A DNA stretch of 64,000 bases from Melampsora larici-populina 98AG31 (lineage: Eukaryota; Basidiomycota; Pucciniomycetes; Pucciniales; Melampsoraceae). The stretch is taken from positions 1,077,266 to 1,141,265 of the forward strand of contig NW_006768783.1 of assembly GCF_000204055.1 (NCBI RefSeq), written 5' to 3'. Positions 11,281 through 25,654 of this stretch are shown one piece after another. Numbering within the stretch: position 1 is the first letter of the stretch; each line of letters opens with the position of its first letter. Position numbers and translations under genes: made by a program. The notes under the pieces were generated by a model, which searched no databases, had not been told where the DNA came from, and saw nothing but the letters and a program-made list of their open reading frames with translations.

Positions 11281-12574
11281 GACAGTGAAGTTGGATTGTG
11301 ATTTGGTGAAAAATAAGCTGGTCTCTCGATCGGCGAGTTGAATAAATGAACTAAACCTGTCAATTTGAAGGGAAGTGAACACGAAGATTGAAGAAAGATA
11401 ATGGAGCTCACAAGATAAAGGCGACCCAAGTGATGAAGATTAGATATCCTTTGTGTTTGAATGAATTGTCTAGTCTAATCAGTCACCATTGTTCCTCTGA
11501 ATGGTTTTGACTAGATAATTTGGTATCTTCCATTGATTAACCTGGTTTACCTCTCGCTCTTTGGACTGGTCATACTTATCTTTGTTTACCTCTGATGAAT
11601 GACAACGAGCAAACAAGGAAATTTTTGTCAGTCAAACTCATTCAACCCCTTTATAATTCAAATAGATCGTCTTGCAGCACAACTAGGCTTGGTCAAAAAC
11701 ACCTCGAGCTGTGCTGGTCATCAAGCTTATTGAACATGGGATATCATTAAATCAACAAGTTTGTTTTTACAAACTTACGAAAGAAATACGAAACGTGAAT
11801 TCGTTTCACTTGTGAGTTACTGCCGAAGAAGCAAGGAATTTAGTGTCCTCAGCGCCATTGAGATATAGTAAGATGTCCAATATCATGACCATCTCACTCA
11901 CAGTGCAAGTGTCTCTGATACTTTTTGATCAGTGGGGAATTGTGTTAAAGGCAGTTCTGGTTGGAGCTTGTATGCCACTGAATGGCGAGAAGGCAAGGCA
12001 CGAGTCCGATATTATCCGTAACTCCTCAGGCTACGTTTGCAACCTTTCGCAAGGTTTTTGGATTCGAGGTATGTAGACTGACTGCTGACCTCCAAAAAGA
12101 GGAAGTGGTCAAATGCCAAACCACTATATTGTTCTAGAATGTTGGTTTTCTGATTTCTCCTTTCATGGCAAGGAAGTCTACCTGACTTACTACTATACCC
12201 AAGGTCAATCTTGAAGGCCACTCAACTCTCGTATGACTTTCCGATGTCTTTTTCGCAATCGGGAAGGCCAACACAATGGCATTTTGAAAGACCCTACCAC
12301 CGGACAAAACATATCAACATGTATGCGTAGTAAGTTCCATCCACAACCTTCTGTTCGATGGAAAAGTAAAGTAAAACCAAGCACATAGTCATCTTCGTGC
12401 CCGGAATCGTAAGATGATGAAGCTATGTCACCCATTTTTCAATTATTTCACACCTTCCTCATCACCATCACAATTTGCATATAAAGAAACCAACCCTGCA
12501 CAAATCGCTCAGATTGTTAGGTTCTCAAAATTCCAAACCACCCTCCTGATCAAACATTTTCAAAACTACAACAA
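11281..12574. other. Intergenic stretch, no supported gene
   Basis: Contains the promoter side of the FUT8-like gene. Short minus-strand open frames at 12435-12012 look partly protein-like but no start, splice pattern or family could be fixed. Confidence 0.35.
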
Positions 12575-13339
12575 TCAATCAAAACAAACCTACAAAAAAC
12601 CAAAAAACCAAAACGAACACATCAATTCAAGTTACATGAGACCGAAACATTAGTGATCAACTTGTTCAAACTTACGCCCTGCCCTTCACCTCCTAATTCC
12701 TGTGTAAGTCCATTGTAAGGAAACTCACGAGGAACCTAAATCCGATTCACAAATCATCAGATACAAAAGACTTAGAAGAACATCTATTTCATAGTAAAAA
12801 AAAACATGAATATAGGAAAAAGCTTACCACAGGTGATTTGGGTGCTACGTAGGCTGCAGCCGTCATGATACCACCCAATGTACTAAATGCGATGGCCAGA
12901 TTGAGTAAAGCATGACTAACAGAGATTCGATGAACATCAGGGGCCCAAATACCCATCATTTCTTCCTCAGCATGAAGCTAATGATTCAAGTAGTAAATTA
13001 GATTTCAATCAGAACCATCTCTTTTCATGAAAGCATTTGAAGTGGAAGTGAACTAACAGGTTCGTTCAAGTTACAACGTTCCTGTGGATCATCCCATTTT
13101 GCATAAGGATTTCTCCACTGTCTAGAAGCCGACTCGATTCTAGGATAACCCATTCCATCTAACTGAGGATCAGGTGAATCTAATACTTGATAGTCATAAG
13201 CAGTCCTTGAAGGAGGAACTGAGATCTCAGATGAAGTTGAGATGAGTTGAGGGGTGGGTGCAGAGCCGTATTGACGAGTTTGGTTGAGTAAAAGTTGAGT
13301 AGGACATCGAATTGATCGAAGAGGTAGGCGAGATAACAT
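12575..13339 (-). CDS. Mitochondrial complex I subunit NDUFB8-like
   Basis: Exons 13339-13058, 12977-12828, 12735-12676 and a tiny last exon 12589-12575, about 168 residues. NDUFB8 (ASHI) is an accessory membrane-arm subunit of NADH:ubiquinone oxidoreductase. Evidence: an Arg/Ser-rich N-terminus fitting a mitochondrial presequence (MLSRLPLRSIR...), then DPQLDGMGYPRI, RNPYAKWDDPQERCNLNEP, one membrane segment (HALLNLAIAFSTLGGIMTAAAYV) and the conserved tail VPREFPYNGLTQELGG. Introns are 80, 92 and 86 nt. The last exon is uncertain: if the GTAAGT donor at 12675 is not used, the frame ends 51 nt further on. Nearest neighbour RVB1 is divergent, 460 bp away. Confidence 0.8.
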
Positions 13340-13798
13340 TGTTAAAATTGAAGATTGAAAGGTTCTTGATGGGTCTGAATAATTGACCTTTTTGTTTTGA
13401 GTTCAAGATGGTTACCTTTTATTGACCACCGTTGTAGTCGATGATCTTGATGACTGAATTCGGGATCGATCGGTTCAAACTGTGACAGTCGTAAATCCTC
13501 AATTCAAGATATCTTCATCGGTACTATTACATCGGTACCCATCGACTCTCGAGTCGCGAGTACCACATGTAACACGCGAGACATGTAATATCTGTTCAAG
13601 TCCATAAGCCAAGCCATCAATTGCACACACTTCAACTCTCATCAAATCTTTTTCAAGCCTCAACCATCCCAACCAAGACTTTTCAATCGATCAACAACAC
13701 TTCAATCACAAACAAAAGACCATCATCATCACTAAAACTTGTATTACAAAGAACATATCAAAAACTTCACATCAAGTTCAATACCACCAACTTACCCG
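13340..13798. promoter_or_regulatory. Divergent promoter region between NDUFB8-like and RVB1
   Basis: About 460 bp separate the two divergent starts. The RVB1 side is CA-rich (CATCAAATC, CAACCATCC), typical of fungal 5' leaders. No defined regulatory motif recognised. Confidence 0.4.
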
Positions 13799-15761
<1,963 letters not shown>

Positions 15762-17130
15762 CGCGTTTACGTTTGATATATATATATATACGCTAGATAG
15801 AGAGAAAAAGATGACCGCGTATAAGAAAATGTTTGTAAAAAGTAGAATGACTCATATTTAAGATACCTTATCTCAATCTGAATATCATGGGATCGGAAAG
15901 AAGACTATTTGTGCCTTTTCATGATCTTTCTAACACCATAGTGTAATTGAGACTATCTCCGTATTACCTTTTTCATAGATTGCCATGGAGGTACAGAGCA
16001 AAATGGTAAGTATGTGGTATCAATTCTGAGGCGCCCTAAGCCTCTTGAAATCCTCATATATCTATGAGAAAATGTAGATAGATATTGATCAGATAAAGTA
16101 TGTGAAATGTGACACAACCATGGATAGTCAACTTTTACAGACTTGTCATGTAAATGTAGGTTAAATCAGCAGGGGTGCCAGATAGTAAACTGAGACCCAA
16201 TGGACTATGATGTCATGGATCTTTAACGTCAAGGGTATGCACGTTGACCATCATACAAAACTTGTGACGGCGAGATATGAAAGGTAAGACATGCTTGAAC
16301 AGGTTGACAAGTTTCAAAATACAGGTTGATAAGTATCAATTTGATTGGCTGTGCTCTTGCTTAGTTGTCAAGATGATCCTGAGTGCCGCCATATGTACAA
16401 CACTTCTCAAGGCAAGAGTGTACTGAAATCTTGTTTATTGTAACTTGCGTGAAACTGGTTGATCAATTGTGTTTCATAACAGAAGGTTTCTCGTCAATTC
16501 TTGTGTATGTTATAATTTTATAGAATGTCCAAGCTACCTCGGCGGTATAGATGATCGAGAAGTGTTTCATTTCGAAAACTGCGAGCAAATTTTAAGAAGA
16601 AACAAGTTAGAGTGTTCTTTTGATACGACAGTGCAGTTTGTATCTAGAACTTGAATGGACCATACGCGTTATCACGAGCTGCGGTGTTGATAGCAAAAAT
16701 ATGTGATCGTCGTTACGCAGATCTTAAATGAGACTTCAGCTCACTTCAATTTCTGACCTCGACAAGTGTCATATCCAAGGTAATCGGATGGGTAAAATGT
16801 GTATTTATAGGAATTGAAGCCTGATATAGCCCAGCGCAGATCGTATACGTACCTACTTACAATCTCAAAACTTTGTTTGATTGGTGACGGCATTTGGTCG
16901 GTGAAGCATAGTCTCGGTCCGCAATGCTGGTCACAAATTTGACGAGGTTTGAGCCTGAGGTCAAATGATGAGTGGATCATACACTCTTTTGACGAATATA
17001 AAAGCAAGCTATCCATCTGCTCATCACAGTCACCCTGTTCTTATCCTCAATACTAGTAGTCATTCTTATTGTACATTCTTTCTTAGCAACAAAAGATCTC
17101 ATCACTATCAACACCTAGGCCAAAATCATA
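15762..17130. other. Intergenic stretch, no gene recognised
   Basis: A (TA)n run at 15776-15790 lies just after the RVB1 stop. Nothing else recognisable; the right end would be the promoter of the gene at 17131. Confidence 0.4.
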
Positions 17131-17832
17131 ATGTCCAAAATCTATGCGCAAGAATTGACCTTCCTTGATGGTCATGTTAAGGAGTGTGAGCAGCTACATC
17201 GATTTCAATCCCCGAATGATGTAGATGTAGACTCATCCTTTAAATCCTCTGTTTTCTAGCGTGGGAAGGAAATGGTATCAAAGAGTCTGTTGAACAATTT
17301 TACGCGAACATAGATGATAAAAAGATCCAAGATGTAATCAGCCAGATCCACGACTATTCAAATGCTACCTTCACTTATTTATCACACACTTTCCAGGGAA
17401 CCGGTAAGTGGACTTCCTCACACACGCAGTGTAAAGTTGTTGCACCATCTGACACCGTCTTTTACATCTAATCACCTTCCACAAGCTATTGGCGAAGGTA
17501 TAGAAGGCGACATGGTTACGCTGGGAAACACCTACAAGACGGAAATCCACGCAGGTATGCTTCCTAGCTGAATATGCGCCTTTCAATCTATGCGATGGAG
17601 AAATTACTCGGTAGTGATTTTGACTTCTGCCTTTCTCATTCCAACACCTGAAAACACAATGTGCAATTTTTTAGTTAAATGCTCGGAGATCTCGAGTAGC
17701 AAAGAGGTAGATGTTGAAGTGCGAGGCAAAGTTTCTAAAAATGGTGAAGAAGCAACTGAACTCAAGGCGTTTCTCACTTTTGTGAAAACCGACCAAGGCA
17801 ACAAACTCGTCAAATACAACAGAGAGGTCTGA
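17131..17832 (+). CDS. NTF2-like (SnoaL-type fold) small protein
   Basis: Four exons by splicing (17131-17185, 17260-17403, 17486-17554, 17675-17832), all introns GT-AG (74, 82, 120 nt) and phases consistent; 141 residues. The order fits NTF2-like/SnoaL proteins: an N-terminal helical part with SVEQFYANIDDKKIQDVISQI, then a pocket-forming strand set (VEVRGKVSKNGEEATELKAF, LTFVKT). Similarity is at fold level only, so the substrate or role is unknown; such proteins can be enzymes, transport factors or ligand-binding domains. No signal peptide, probably cytosolic. Confidence 0.6.
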
Positions 17833-18532
17833 TCTGCCCCGATGACAGTGTTATATACTGCGGTTATTTTTCTATATTTCCACTTCTTCTTGTTGTGTGC
17901 TCTTATGCTTTCTTATTATCTTTTCTCTAACTTTGAAAAATCTCTCTTGAGGGCGCTGGTAAAGAGAGAACCTGTCTCGGCTACAAATCTGGTAATTATG
18001 TTTGCACAAAGGTATTGGGTGATGTGCCCTTTTACCACCGTCATATTTTTGTCGTTTCTGGTGTAGCATTTGTTTTGACAAGTTTTGTGCCCTCCATGAA
18101 GACAATTGGAATAGAGTTTCACAAACATTTGCTCAATGCTGTTGGGGTGGGAATACAAGCTAGTTATACCATCTCTTGTCAGAAGTGTCTTCTAATGAAG
18201 AACAACACCCATAGGATCCAGGAATCTTTAACAAAATTACAGCTCTACTACTCTACTTTCTCAAATTACTTCCGCTAAAAACTTTTTTGTGCGTCAAGTT
18301 CAGCTTGGGTATTTGAATGATTCTTGGTTCACTTATCAGAGTTCCTTTTAGCGTCTCCATAGAACTTATCAAAAATCATGTTTTTTTACGTCAATTGCAC
18401 ACATCACACAGCAAGGAAAAAACTAGTTACATGAAGAATTAATTATGCGACTCGTAATATGATAGGAGAATAGGCAGAACACTACTTTCAACATCTTTTC
18501 TTTTGTCTTTTTTTTGTTTGGAAATATTTTCT
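17833..18532. other. Intergenic stretch
   Basis: Between two convergent genes; overlapping open frames on both strands look random. Poly-T tract before 18530. No gene supported. Confidence 0.4.
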
Positions 18533-19444
18533 TTAACGACGCCGACGTTCACGTTCTTGTCTTTGGGCATCGACTATAGAAATCAGATCTGAACGATGAC
18601 TGCAGCATGATTGGGCGGAAAGTATCATTTGAATATTCTGAATCTTGACAGACTCACCGTTCATCACTTTACCCTTGGTCGCGCGTTTCTTTCCTGATTG
18701 GGGTCTGTTAGGTAAATCAGGTTGATTTGAAGACCAATTGATCTTAGGTCTTGTATGGGAAAAAACACTGAGACGTCGGGCTAGGGACCGTAGGGGAGTC
18801 GCTTCAGATTTGGGTACAGGTTGGTTCACAGTCGTCGGCTTGATCGATGCCATAGATAGGTCGCGTCGTAATTTTTCTCTCTTCTGAGCATCCTCGAGAC
18901 TGATGAGGGGTGCACGTTTATCAATAAAAGACGGCTCGCCAGGAGATATCTTATTGTCCAAAGCATCGCCAGCCAGCGACGAACCTTGGAAAATTCCATG
19001 TTGCTTCATCTTGTTTGGGGGAGCAGCGCGGTCAGTACACATTTCTCGGCATTGATAGATTGGGATTGGATTTGAGGGTTCAGCGAGGGGTTGAGTTGGT
19101 TTGATGTGCCACAATCCTGAAGACGCCATCTGGTGTGGTGACGGCAAACCACCGCTTAAAGAGATACTACGGGAGGTCCGGGTAGTTACTTTTTCAGGGG
19201 CCTTCTTCCCGAGGGCAGATTTACCTATGTTGGAAAGATGAACGCGGCGTGCTGAAGCAGAAGAAAAATTTTGAACAGCGGCCCTCGTGATTGTGAATCC
19301 TGCTTCTAGCGAATCAAAGGAGGTGTCCATGGAGTTCTCCGACGAGCTTTCTGTTCCAGATGACGTGCGGTGCATGGATAAGTTACTTTCGCTGCTCGCG
19401 GAGCTCGAAGCGTTTTTTGTGTTGGTAAAGCTGGAGCCGTGCAT
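18533..19444 (-). CDS. Hypothetical Ser-rich disordered protein
   Basis: An open frame of 303 residues from the ATG at 19444 (the frame extends upstream to 19486 but only from TTG). Composition is Ser/Arg/Lys/Pro-rich: TKNASSSASSESNLSMHRTS, RTSRSISLSGGLPSPHQM, and a C-terminal basic run (RQERERRRR). No domain recognised; it may be a nuclear or cytoskeletal regulatory protein, but function is not claimed. An optional in-frame intron exists: a GGTGAGT donor after ...KVMNG and a CAG acceptor before ATCTGATT, removing about 28 residues. Codon use is less AT-rich than neighbours. Confidence 0.5.
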   Translation of the reverse strand: MHGSSFTNTKNASSSASSESNLSMHRTSSGTESSSENSMDTSFDSLEAGFTITRAAVQNFSSASARRVHLSNIGKSALGKKAPEKVTTRTSRSISLSGGLPSPHQMASSGLWHIKPTQPLAEPSNPIPIYQCREMCTDRAAPPNKMKQHGIFQGSSLAGDALDNKISPGEPSFIDKRAPLISLEDAQKREKLRRDLSMASIKPTTVNQPVPKSEATPLRSLARRLSVFSHTRPKINWSSNQPDLPNRPQSGKKRATKGKVMNGESVKIQNIQMILSAQSCCSHRSDLISIVDAQRQERERRRR

Positions 19445-19823
19445 GTTGTAGGATAAAGGTATTAAGTTGCGTGTGTGTTCTATCAAGTGTCTTCAATAAA
19501 TGTTGGATAGCGTTTTCGTGAGAGCTGAGTGTGGTTGACGTGTTGGTCTGGTCTGATGGGAAAATGTGGACAACGCTGTTTGTTTTATACCCCCACAATA
19601 GCTGATCCAAAATCAGTCCATCGCTTTTGCTCTCGTCCAGCAAGCGCAACCCCCAAAAGCAAGCAGGATGTCATTTTTAAAAATGCAATGATAAAGACCC
19701 AAAAGCCAAGGATTGATTCATGGCATTTCAATGGCATTGTCTTCCGTTCACAAAACTCGAGATCAATTTGGCTTCCATGTTCTGAGCGCTGTGCAAGTTG
19801 TGCTTTGCGCTGCCGCCAATCTA

Positions 19824-20016
19824 CACTACCAGCATAAAGTAATTTTCCCAAGGAAAAATCGAATACATTTAGAGCAAAAAATGATTGAAAATGCATTTGA
19901 TCAGCATTAAATCAGCATTAAATCAGCATTATTCAGCATTAAATGAGCATTTTTGATTAAAAATGCATTAAATGTAATCATTGTTTCCTTGGGAAAATTA
20001 CCTTTTGCTGGGAGTG
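19824..20016. mobile_element. 193-bp MITE, CACTACC ends
   Basis: Ends CACTACCAGCATAAAG (19824) and the reverse complement of CACTCCCAGCAAAAGG (20016), followed by AATTTTCCCAAGGAAA in both arms. Flanked by a 3-bp direct duplication CTA (19821-19823, 20017-20019). The interior carries tandem AAATCAGCATT units. The CACTA-like end and 3-bp duplication suggest a CACTA/EnSpm (or PIF-Harbinger) derivative. A second copy is at 49642-49824. Confidence 0.75.
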
Positions 20017-21691
20017 CTATCAATTCTGGCGTCCCTTGCAAATATCTAATAACACCCTGGAATAATTGCATTGACACTTCGGGAGCTGTTTCTGTGACTT
20101 TTTAATGTGATGTCATAATAGCACCCAGCCAAAAGTCCACTGAGATGGCACGGGCTTACAGCTCCCAGAATCAATGGGGACGTAGCATCAACTGCATGAT
20201 TCATTCGTACGAGAAAATGTGGAAGACACCCCAGCAGCAAGCATATATTAAGAAATTCCTTGAAAAGAACCCTCCCCAACTTGAAATGGTATGATACATA
20301 TCCTAATGCAGTATGGTATAGACCCAAGAATGTTGACTCGCCGAGTCAACATTCGACTGCGATCAAAGTCCCATGCATTTGAATGTCCCAAAACCTAAAC
20401 ACAGGTAACTTAGCTCGTAAAAGCCCTTTTCCGTTAGATATCGCAGATAGACAACATCAGCTTTTAGCATTGCAAAACCCCAAAACAATGTCACGTCGTT
20501 GTGTATCTAGCAGGAAGGTTCCCTTCCTGGACAGCCTTGCGCTGATCCAGCTTTGTATCATTTTACAACCCAGTCATGACCCCTGCGCCCCGAATGCTCA
20601 TCCAGAGATATAGGAAATGTCACTGGATGTATATTAAGGTGCAATGCAAAAAATCCAACTGATCTGAAAGCTACTTGGTTCGTCAAAGTCAAATCTATCA
20701 TTCAAATTTCAAAGCAAATGCAACCAAGACAAAAGATCGAGTAACTCTGATTTGATCATTTGTTTTTGTTGATACCTACTTCATCTTACCAAATCACCTT
20801 ACCTCACCACCACCCCTTGTTACCAGAAAACCCACCACATTACTGCAATGCAAATATAACTATTGCATTTGGTCTCTAGACACAATTGAAACATTCACCT
20901 CCCATCAATGTGATAGCATAGCACTATCCCCCAACCCAGAAATCTGTATTGTTATTACAGACTATCTTGTATTCTTGTGTATAGTGTTGCTATAACCTGT
21001 TCTTATCAATCCTGAGAAAAGACGGATACGTAGGAACAACAAAAAAACCATACCTAGCCAAGCTATACTACGAAAATGTAAGAATTTAATGTTCTAGTGG
21101 TTTGTAATGTCTTTCAGGGTTACTCTATGACATTCCAGTGGCAGCACAAACAGAACTTCAAAAGCCCAGTCGTCTCTTTTAAGTCATGTTCAACATAGCA
21201 TTCGCAGTCTGCACTTACTAGGCAAGTAAAGATAACCCTCACCCTATCTTTCTTTTTGTTCAGCTTGGCTAAAAAGTTTACAAGAGGTTTCATAGACAAT
21301 TGCGCCCAGCCTGTTTGCACCAGTAAAAAGTACACGTCCACTCACTGTTCTAAAGCAAGCATCAATTTATCAGTTTACCGCATACTTTTTGGAACACGAA
21401 GAAGTGGTACACAGTCACTGGTAAATTTTCTGAATATGACCAGTGCAATCCGATCATGACAGGAGTTATAAAGCAAAGGTGCATAGCTGCAGGCAATCTC
21501 AACATTTGCAATATACTCCTAATGCCAGAATGTATAGGCTTCTTATTGGCTGCTTCAACGAGTTACTCTATGTATTCCAAATCAAGATGAGATAGAGGGA
21601 AAATCAAATAAGTTGAGAGTCTACATGGCAAACAATTTGACGTTTCAGGAATGTTATGATGAATACAGAGCCGAGATAGTATATCAAGTTC
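20017..21691. other. Intergenic stretch with one palindrome
   Basis: No gene supported; the short open frames show no family signal. Confidence 0.35.
20330..20352. repeat. 23-bp perfect palindrome
   Basis: ATGTTGACTCG (20330-20340) and CGAGTCAACAT (20342-20352) are exact reverse complements around one C. Contains TGACTC, a Gcn4/AP-1-like core, on both strands; role unknown. Confidence 0.55.
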
Positions 21692-23395
21692 CTAGGATGA
21701 CGCGGGGAAAGTCATAGTCTTGGGTAGCTTAGTGGGAGTGGGCAATAGACCAGCCAAGCTTTTACGAGCATTTTGCTGTAGGACGGCACTGTGGAGCGAC
21801 CCAGAGAAAAGATGAGTCAGAAGGAAGCTTGAGCCAAGATGATTTCTGGAATCGGTTGAGAACGTTGTACTTACTCCATCATGACGATTGCTGCCATTGC
21901 TTCGACGATCGCTACCGCTCGTGGGACCACACATGGGTCATGTCGTCCTTTGGCAGCCAATACACCAGCTTCGCCTGCATAAGTAGCAGTAGACTGGGCT
22001 TGTGCTATCGTGGCCGGCGACTTGAATGCGCAGCTGATGCATACATGGGAAGAGGCAGACATAAATCATTAAGACGCCCCAGAAAGAGATTTACCAAGAT
22101 CAGATAAAAAGCAAGATGGTAGACGTCACCATGACTCACCGGAAATAAACGTTTTCTCCATTGCTGATTCCACCTTGGATTCCACCACTACGGTTGGTCA
22201 CTGTGCGCAAGCCAGAGCCACTTGGAGCTTTTTGAAACATATCGTTATGAACACTACCCGACATTTCTACACCTTTGAAGCCACTGCCTATCTCGAAACC
22301 TTTGGTAGCGGGTATAGACATGATTGCATGAGCAAGTTTAGCTTCTAATTTATCGAAGCACGGCTCTCCCAGACCAGTAGGGCAATTTCTAATCACACAG
22401 GTCACTGTGCCTCCAATACTATCACTTGCGGCCTTGGCTTGCAATATACGCTGCAGAATATCAAGTTACATCAATAAAGATTCCCTGAACGCTGATAGAT
22501 CAAATAATGCATCACCTCTTCCATAAGGGCAGATGAGGGTAGATGTGGACATCGGACCAAACTCTTGTCCACATCTGCTCGAGTGACGGTAGACAGATAT
22601 TCTGTGAATTCGTGTCCGCACCAGTCCTCATCGGCGGCGATAGGAGTACCATTAGAGCTCTGAGATTTGAGACTCTCCGTTGTGAAGTGTACTTGACCGA
22701 CCGAGGAGACAAATGCAACAATCTCAATACCGTATGCCAACTTGAGGAATTTCTCTGCGATCGCACCCGCAGCTACTCTAGCTGAAATCATTTATGAAAG
22801 CAAAGCAGGTTCTCAATCGTGAGTGATTTGTGAATACTTGTCTGAAGGACTGCTCAAGCTTCTTAACGAACCAATCGTTTCTCGCGCACTGCTTCGTCCT
22901 CCTCCACTACTTGCCTTGATACCGTACTTGAGAAGATAGGTCCAATCAGCATGACTGGGTCGAGGGTAAAGATCTGTTTCAGAGTAATCGTGAGGGCGTT
23001 GGTCTTTGTTAGGTACGAAAAGTGAGATAGGTGTTCCTAGCGTCACGCCATGCTCGACCCCGGATTGAATTTTGACCAAGTCACTCTCGTTTCTCTACAG
23101 GCGGGCATCATTGTGAACATGATATTCGAACGAACCGAGTTTTGTAAGTGATTCTGCTTCCACGAGATTTAGGTCTTGAGAAAGATTTGGGTGAATAGAA
23201 AGTAGCTTAGGTATGTGAGAGATGTACGGGAGTGGTAAGGTTGTTTTGACCAGGTCGACGACGAGAGAGCTGAACTTGAATATCCTCTTCGTTGAGTTCC
23301 AAGCCGGGTGGTACGCCATCGACAATAGCAGTGATGCCAGAACAGTGGCTTTCACCAGCTGTAGAAACACGGAATAGAGTACCAAAGGTGCTCAT
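21692..23395 (-). CDS. ARO2: Chorismate synthase
   Basis: Six exons: 23395-23228, 23094-22872, 22781-22516, 22450-22140, 22033-21875, 21788-21692; introns 65-133 nt, consistent phases, 407 residues. It converts EPSP to chorismate, the last shikimate step and precursor of aromatic amino acids; FMN-dependent. Motifs in order: [18 protein letters not shown] (His of the GESHG-type signature), [60 protein letters not shown] (second signature), [39 protein letters not shown], then [17 protein letters not shown] (third signature). The first signature has GESHC where GESHG is usual. Length is typical of fungal enzymes, which are bifunctional with flavin reductase activity (family knowledge). Confidence 0.95.
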
Positions 23396-24516
23396 GGTCT
23401 TCTGAAGATTGATGGGTTGGTAAGAGGAGAATGCTGAGTAGCTCTGAGGTGTATCTGGTATATGATATGGCGATCGGGGAAAAATGCTGGGAATAATTCC
23501 AAATCAAACGTCAAGGTACAAATTTACGAATCGAGATGTTCAACGACAAAAAGTGAATTTGTTTGGTACAGAAGCAAAAATTTGGTCCTGTTTACATGTT
23601 ACACATCAGTACACACTACATATCATTATTCTTACTTCACCGAACTCAAGGTGGTCTTTTTGCTCATGCTTTCGAGGGTTTTTCCTCGCTCTCTCTTTTG
23701 GCTGAAGATGCTCAGCTTACTTTACGAAGGACGTTGCCGCTCGTGTTGTGCGGTGAACCTGTCTTTCAAAAAAAGTAGAGGCATCAGTTATTCCAAAAAC
23801 ATTGAGATCAAAAACGGGACTGCATTACGTCACACAACCGCTCTTGCTCATCACAGCGCAAGAACCGTTACGTATATTTTAGAGTCTTGTATTGTACGCT
23901 GCAGTAAAATACTGACTTCCTGAGAAAAAGAATCATCTTTGCATCCCTACTTCCAATTCTATAGAAAGCAGCGGTTCTTCAACCGACCTGATGCTATAAC
24001 TGCAGGCTATGATGTCTCTAATACTATGCGGACTTTGGAGTGTAAGGAATTTGACAAGTGCGTCAGTACTAGTAAGGACTCAGGTACCTATGTTATTTAC
24101 ATTGATTATAAATCAGATGTCCGGTGATTCCCTATGACTTCCCTACCACGACAAGAGATTGCTGTTTGTTGGTCAGAAAGGATGAGGTATGCGTTTGGAT
24201 ATGTATGATTATTCAATCGAGACTTCATATCCGTGAGGTTCGCTAATGATTTTGACTGGTTACATGAATTTGTTTTGCACACCACCTTCTTGTTCATCTT
24301 TGTTAAAGAAAGGTATTGGTTTAATCCCTGACTCAATATTTTACTTACTTCTATATATGCAGGATTCAACAATGCTGGATCTGTTCATAAAGATACTTCG
24401 TGAGGCCTCAAGCACACAACATATGCACTGCAAAGGGCAGATACCAATCTATAATGATGCATCATGAAGAAGCAAAGGAGATTACATCTGCAATGTATCA
24501 AAAGACAGTCACTTAC
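23396..24516. other. Intergenic stretch
   Basis: Divergent upstream region of chorismate synthase (CT-rich to 23470), then anonymous sequence. The 153-residue open frame at 23462 has no protein-like character and is not called. The 3' part (about 24360-24516) may contain a last exon of the gene to the right. Confidence 0.35.
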
Positions 24517-25042
24517 CAGTTCTTTTTCCAAACCTCGTTTGACTAAACTGATAAGTTCCCGCCATGACCGAGGAATAGTGCTTACAAAAAGCCCGGTTCC
24601 TTGTCCAGCCAACCCCGCTATATGCACTTCAGTAGATAGCTCTTCGACTCTTCAGAAACATACAAAGCATGTAAACTTTAAACAAAAGGTAGGCTAATGA
24701 GACCGTGCCTTGAAGTTCATCAGATGAACGCTGGGGTTGTGTCCAACGGAGTCCAAAAGGTCGCTTAGCTCAACCTCTGCCTAAAGTCTGTCAAGTGCTG
24801 CAGTGGACTTGTGGAATGATGACCTCAAACCATTTCCTGAGTGGTCCAACGTGTGAGAGACATCGACGCTCAGAGCAGTGGGGGTCTGCTATCATCTATG
24901 TAGTAGATGTCATGTATAGTGATACGAAGACACCATCTGAAGTCCTCCACATCGGCATCCAGGCTATCTTGACATCTGCACTTGAATAGATTTCCAAAAC
25001 ATCTCCAGACTCCAGTGACTCACTGATCACCACCGAACCCAT
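24517..25042 (-). CDS. Hypothetical multi-exon protein, partly resolved
   Basis: Two exons join cleanly in phase: 24780-24704 and 24652-24517 (51-nt intron with a weak GTCTCA donor), reading AEVELSDLLDSVGHNPS, VHLMNFKARVEELSTEV, HIAGLAGQGTGLFVSTIPRSW and RELISLVKRGLEKEL, followed by a GTAAGT donor. The amphipathic, Leu/Glu-rich pattern suggests a helical protein of a complex, but no family is recognised. A plausible first exon starts at ATG 25042 (MGSVVISESLESGDVLEIY); the linking exon and the 3' end (towards 24366) are not resolved. Confidence 0.4.
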
Positions 25043-25654
25043 CAATCAAAGTAAAAACGAAGGAGAATCAATCAGGAAAATTGGAAGTGGAGAGAGCACT
25101 TCTTGTGAGCAGCTTTGGCTATTCGAATCAACACAGTGGCAACATTGGTGATGTGACACGGTCATGAGGTAAAGAAGTATTTCCGCTCATGATCCCGTGC
25201 TCCCTTGTCATGATTTGATTTTCAAAAACTGGTGGGGGTTGATTCTTGAACCTGTTTGAACCCATATTTTAACTTTCTTTAAATCCGCCCACTGTGAACG
25301 AGAAGAAAGCTGAAGAAAGAAAGTGATCTTTTAGGATCTTTTGTGCAACGTGTTAAACGTACCACCGGTGAAACGTACATAAGACGTACATTGACTGTAG
25401 CAGCCCAATCCCCACTCATGTGATTGAAACTGCACGGATGGTGGCGCTGTCCAATGGGATGACGATTTTGCCTGTGTGAGTGTATATTCGTAGCACTTCT
25501 GGGACCCATAAACCAACACATAAAGGCTCCAAGCTTCACCTCTCACCTTATAAATATCATCAAACGATTTCCTTGGCTACTTTTTTTGTTCAATTATCCT
25601 GATAAATTATCCATTCTCTTCACACGAACCAAACCACCATCAAATCATTTCATC
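25043..25654. promoter_or_regulatory. Divergent upstream region of the secreted protein gene
   Basis: No gene. CACGGTCATGAG (25157-25168) pairs with CTCATGATCCCGTG (25186-25199) with small mismatches. A TATAAATA box at 25549 lies about 105 bases before the ATG at 25655 and is followed by a pyrimidine-rich leader, a credible core promoter. Confidence 0.45.

Noticed and set aside
22512..22785. Open frames on both strands inside chorismate synthase
   Set aside because: Shadows of exon 3, which is strongly supported by family motifs.
23462..23923. 153-codon plus-strand open frame
   Set aside because: Not ATG-conserved, no domain, composition like translated non-coding DNA; lies in the upstream region of chorismate synthase.
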